A model generated the notes under the pieces. The model ran no database searches, was not told the origin of the DNA, and saw nothing but the letters and a program-made list of their open reading frames with translations. Source: Armatimonadetes bacterium Uphvl-Ar2 (GTDB taxonomy: Bacteria; Armatimonadota; Fimbriimonadia; Fimbriimonadales; Fimbriimonadaceae). Taken from it: a stretch of 64,000 nucleotides of DNA. The translations under genes were made by a program, and so were the position numbers. This document shows, piece by piece, positions 62,237 through 64,000 of this stretch (position 1 is the first letter of the stretch; every line of letters begins with the position of its first letter). The stretch spans positions 2,356,001 through 2,420,000 of the forward strand of contig CP021424.1 of the NCBI GenBank assembly GCA_002162095.1. The letters run 5' to 3'.

Positions 62237-62274
62237 GAGAATCCCACGCTGCGCTGAGCAAGCGGGGGATTCTC
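62237..62274. terminator. Terminator after the SPFH/zinc-ribbon pair
   Basis: GAGAATCCC (62237-62245) pairs perfectly with GGGATTCTC (62266-62274), followed by GTGTTGTG on the plus strand. On the minus strand it would follow the PEP-CTERM remnant, to which it may originally have belonged. Confidence 0.65.
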
Positions 62275-62287
62275 GTGTTGTGAGCGG

Positions 62288-62377
62288 TTAAGCGCGGCGG
62301 CGGCGAGCCAAGGCCAGCATGCCCGCACCAGCAGCTACCGTGCCGTAGGGCACTTCCAGAAGAGTGTACGATAGCAC
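62288..62377 (-). pseudogene. Remnant PEP-CTERM tail
   Basis: This 29-codon minus-strand frame ends with EVPYGTVAAGAGMLALA followed by RRRRA and a stop. The two full PEP-CTERM proteins in the window end with VPEPASMIALGAG... and a poly-Arg tail. The order and spacing of Val-Pro, Gly-Ala-Gly, hydrophobic stretch and poly-Arg match, with PEP degraded to PYG. A stop codon sits directly before the first codon, and the rest of the gene is missing where the aminotransferase now starts. It looks like the end of a decayed gene. Confidence 0.6.
62367..62372 (+). promoter_or_regulatory. -10 element TACGAT, leaderless aminotransferase gene
   Basis: TACGAT is followed by 7 nt and the ATG at 62380, with no ribosome site. 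It lies inside the PEP-CTERM remnant. Confidence 0.45.
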
Positions 62378-62379
62378 TC

Positions 62380-63579
62380 ATGCCTTCGATTTCGCCCCGA
62401 GGGGCCAGCCTCCCGGCCTCGCCGATCCGCAAGCTCGCCGGTGCTGCCGACCGGGCCCGCGCGGCGGGCCGCACGGTGTTCCAGCTCAACATCGGCCAGC
62501 CGGATGTGGCCAGCCCGCAGGAGTTCTGGGATGCGGTACGCGGCTACCAAGGCGACCACCTGGCGTACGCCCACTCCGCCGGGCTGATGGAGCTGCGCGA
62601 GAAGGCGGCCGAGGTCTACCAGCGCCGAGGCATTGACGTCGGGCCGCAGCACATCCAGGTCACCACCAGCGGCAGCGAAGCCCTGCAGATGATCATGGTG
62701 GGCGCCATGAACCCCGGCGACGAAATCATCGTGCCGGAGCCCATGTACGCCAACTACATCGGCTTCTCGGCGATCACCGATGTGAACGTGGTGCCGCTGA
62801 CCACGCGGATTGAAGACAACTTCCGCTTGCCGAGTTCGGAGGCCTTTGCCGAGCGCATCGGCCCGCGCACCAAGGCGATTCTCATCTGCAACCCGGGCAA
62901 CCCCACGGGCACCATCTTTGATGACCAGCAACTGGAAGAGCTGCGCGCGCTGGCCCTCAAACACGACCTCTATCTGATCGGCGACGAGGTGTACCGCGAT
63001 TTTAACTACACAGATAAGCCAGTGAAATCGGTGCTGCAACTGGAAGGCATGGAGCAGCACGCCGTGATGGTGGATAGCGCCAGCAAGCGCTATTCGCTGT
63101 GCGGGGCGCGCGTAGGCTTCCTTGTCACCAAGAACGAAGCCCTGCTGGATGCGGCCCTGCGGTATGCGCAGGCGCGGCTCTCTTCGCCCACGCTGGAGCA
63201 GATCGGCTTGATCGGCGCTCTGGGGGCTCCCGACAGCTATACCGAAGCCACCCGCGAAGAATATCGCGCCCGCCGCGATACCTTGGTGCGCCGCCTCCGG
63301 GCGATGCCCGGGGTGCTGTGCCCGGATATCGAGGGTGCGTTCTACGCCACGGTGCGGCTCCCGGTGGAGGATGCGGACGCCTTCTGCCTGTGGATTCTGG
63401 AGGAGTTCAGCCACAACAATGCGACGGTGCAAATGGCCCCGGCCAGCGGGTTCTATCGCACGCCCGGCCTGGGCCGCGATGAGGTGCGCATCGCCTACGT
63501 GCTGAACAATAACGACCTGAACCAAGCCATGGACTGCCTAGAAGCGGCCTTGCTCGCCTACCCGGGCCGTAAGGGCTAA
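62380..63579 (+). CDS. Class I/II aminotransferase (aspartate-type)
   Basis: This 399-residue PLP enzyme has LNIGQPDVASP and YAHSAGLMELREKAAEVYQ, then CNPGNPTGTIF, GDEVYRDFNY (Asp-x-x-Tyr) and the PLP lysine in DSASKRYSLCGARVGF. These features fit fold-type I aminotransferases of the aspartate or aromatic group. It transfers an amino group between an amino acid and 2-oxoglutarate or pyruvate. The exact substrate is unknown. A -10 element TACGAT 7 nt upstream suggests a leaderless transcript. Confidence 0.93.
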   Translation: MPSISPRGASLPASPIRKLAGAADRARAAGRTVFQLNIGQPDVASPQEFWDAVRGYQGDHLAYAHSAGLMELREKAAEVYQRRGIDVGPQHIQVTTSGSEALQMIMVGAMNPGDEIIVPEPMYANYIGFSAITDVNVVPLTTRIEDNFRLPSSEAFAERIGPRTKAILICNPGNPTGTIFDDQQLEELRALALKHDLYLIGDEVYRDFNYTDKPVKSVLQLEGMEQHAVMVDSASKRYSLCGARVGFLVTKNEALLDAALRYAQARLSSPTLEQIGLIGALGAPDSYTEATREEYRARRDTLVRRLRAMPGVLCPDIEGAFYATVRLPVEDADAFCLWILEEFSHNNATVQMAPASGFYRTPGLGRDEVRIAYVLNNNDLNQAMDCLEAALLAYPGRKG

Positions 63580-63603
63580 CCATCGACCCGGAGATGGCGA
63601 TGC

Positions 63604-64000
63604 CTAGCTCATCTTGGCAACTTTGGGGTCATAGATGCCGGTGTCCAGATAGTTTTGCAGTCGCCGCTCGGTGACCTCGGCGTACGCCGGAGCCATTTGG
63701 GAGAGTTCCTGACTCACGGAACCTAGCACCTCGTTGGCCAGCAACACGGCGCGGGCGGCGATCAACAGCTCCAGGGTTTCCCGGTCGATGCCCAAATCTT
63801 CGACCGCCATGCCGAATCCTTGCCAGAAGGCAGTCTCGGCTTGTTGAGCTTGCTTGCCTCGCCGGAAGTAGAACAGGGATTGGGCAGCGTCCACAGCCGG
63901 ATGACTCCACACGGAATCGTCAAAGTCAAAGACCGTGAGCGCGCCTTGATGGAGTTTCACGTTGCTGAGATGCAAGTCAAAGTGAACCAGTTGAGGCTGA
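63604..64000 (-). CDS. APH-family phosphotransferase, C-terminal part (runs off right edge)
   Basis: The frame is open to the window edge (132 codons visible). It contains the kinase catalytic loop HFDLHLSNV (His-x-Asp-x4-Asn), then DFDDSV as the metal-binding aspartate segment, and a helical C-terminal lobe. This identifies a phosphotransferase of the aminoglycoside-phosphotransferase / homoserine-kinase-type family. The nucleotide-binding N-lobe lies outside the window. The substrate is unknown. It converges with the aminotransferase. Confidence 0.82.
   Translation of the reverse strand, partial: QPQLVHFDLHLSNVKLHQGALTVFDFDDSVWSHPAVDAAQSLFYFRRGKQAQQAETAFWQGFGMAVEDLGIDRETLELLIAARAVLLANEVLGSVSQELSQMAPAYAEVTERRLQNYLDTGIYDPKVAKMS

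Noticed and set aside
62335-63525. 396-codon minus-strand frame opposite the aminotransferase
   Set aside because: Histidine/glycine-rich shadow of a certain gene; no motifs.

Overview
The window looks like one contiguous piece of a free-living bacterial chromosome, roughly 60 % GC or slightly above by eye, densely packed and without recognisable insertion sequences, prophage or CRISPR. Secreted proteins end in a VPEPASMIALG...RRRR sorting tail (PEP-CTERM type). Together with paired DUF1800/DUF1501 proteins, BNR and TolB propellers, many lipoproteins and a large DUF5695-like protein, this suggests Armatimonadota (Fimbriimonadia-like). That assignment is inference. Many genes overlap by 4 bp (ATGA, CTAG, TTAA, CATG junctions). 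At least ten genes carry a TANNNT or AATAAT hexamer only 5-7 nt before the start codon, which predicts widespread leaderless transcripts.

Layout. 1-9.6 kb: the N-terminal half of carB (minus, cut by the window edge), a TolB-like lipoprotein, an acyl-CoA dehydrogenase, a frameshifted BNR propeller, a Tat-exported alkaline phosphatase, then the C-terminal half of carB on the opposite strand with a bifunctional nuclease. 9.6-15.7 kb: a HAD phosphatase and a FadN-type beta-oxidation protein; infC-rpmI-rplT; an ArsR-cobalamin fusion regulator carrying the CarH-type Wx9EH signature, with a 12-bp palindrome in its promoter; a PEP-CTERM protein. 15.8-21.3 kb: a branched-chain amino-acid ABC operon (livJ, livH, livM, livG, no livF) ending in a serpin-like lipoprotein. 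21.4-29 kb: a two-lobed aspartic protease with PDZ, a family-5 uracil-DNA glycosylase, FmdB, a double YCII protein, an AcuC/HDAC-like deacetylase, and an aldo-keto-like / amine oxidase / amidohydrolase operon.

29-38.6 kb is more accessory: a degenerate FGE-like ORF of lower GC, PilZ, two TPR proteins, gcvT, a GNAT, a lipoprotein, and a low-GC four-gene operon (thioredoxin-like, pseudopilin, eight-cysteine secreted protein, lipoprotein). 38.6-48.8 kb: groES-groEL behind two imperfect CIRCE elements; an ECF sigma/anti-sigma pair and a divergent spondin-like PEP-CTERM gene, both with matching GGAACY-N16-ACTT promoters; a MutM without its zinc cysteines; three tandem paralogous membrane proteins; a TIM-barrel isomerase; a pair of bacterial PH proteins. 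48.8-64 kb: DUF1800/DUF1501, a SpoU methylase, a GH4-like Rossmann fragment, the DUF5695-like protein, a diguanylate cyclase, initiator tRNA, an esterase, threonine dehydratase, an SPFH/zinc-ribbon pair, a PEP-CTERM tail remnant, an aminotransferase and a partial APH-type kinase.

The strongest novelty candidates are the ArsR-cobalamin regulator with its palindrome, the leaderless promoter pattern, the bidirectional ECF promoter, the low-GC pseudopilin/Cys-rich operon, the pepsin-like aspartic protease with PDZ, and the split, inverted carB.
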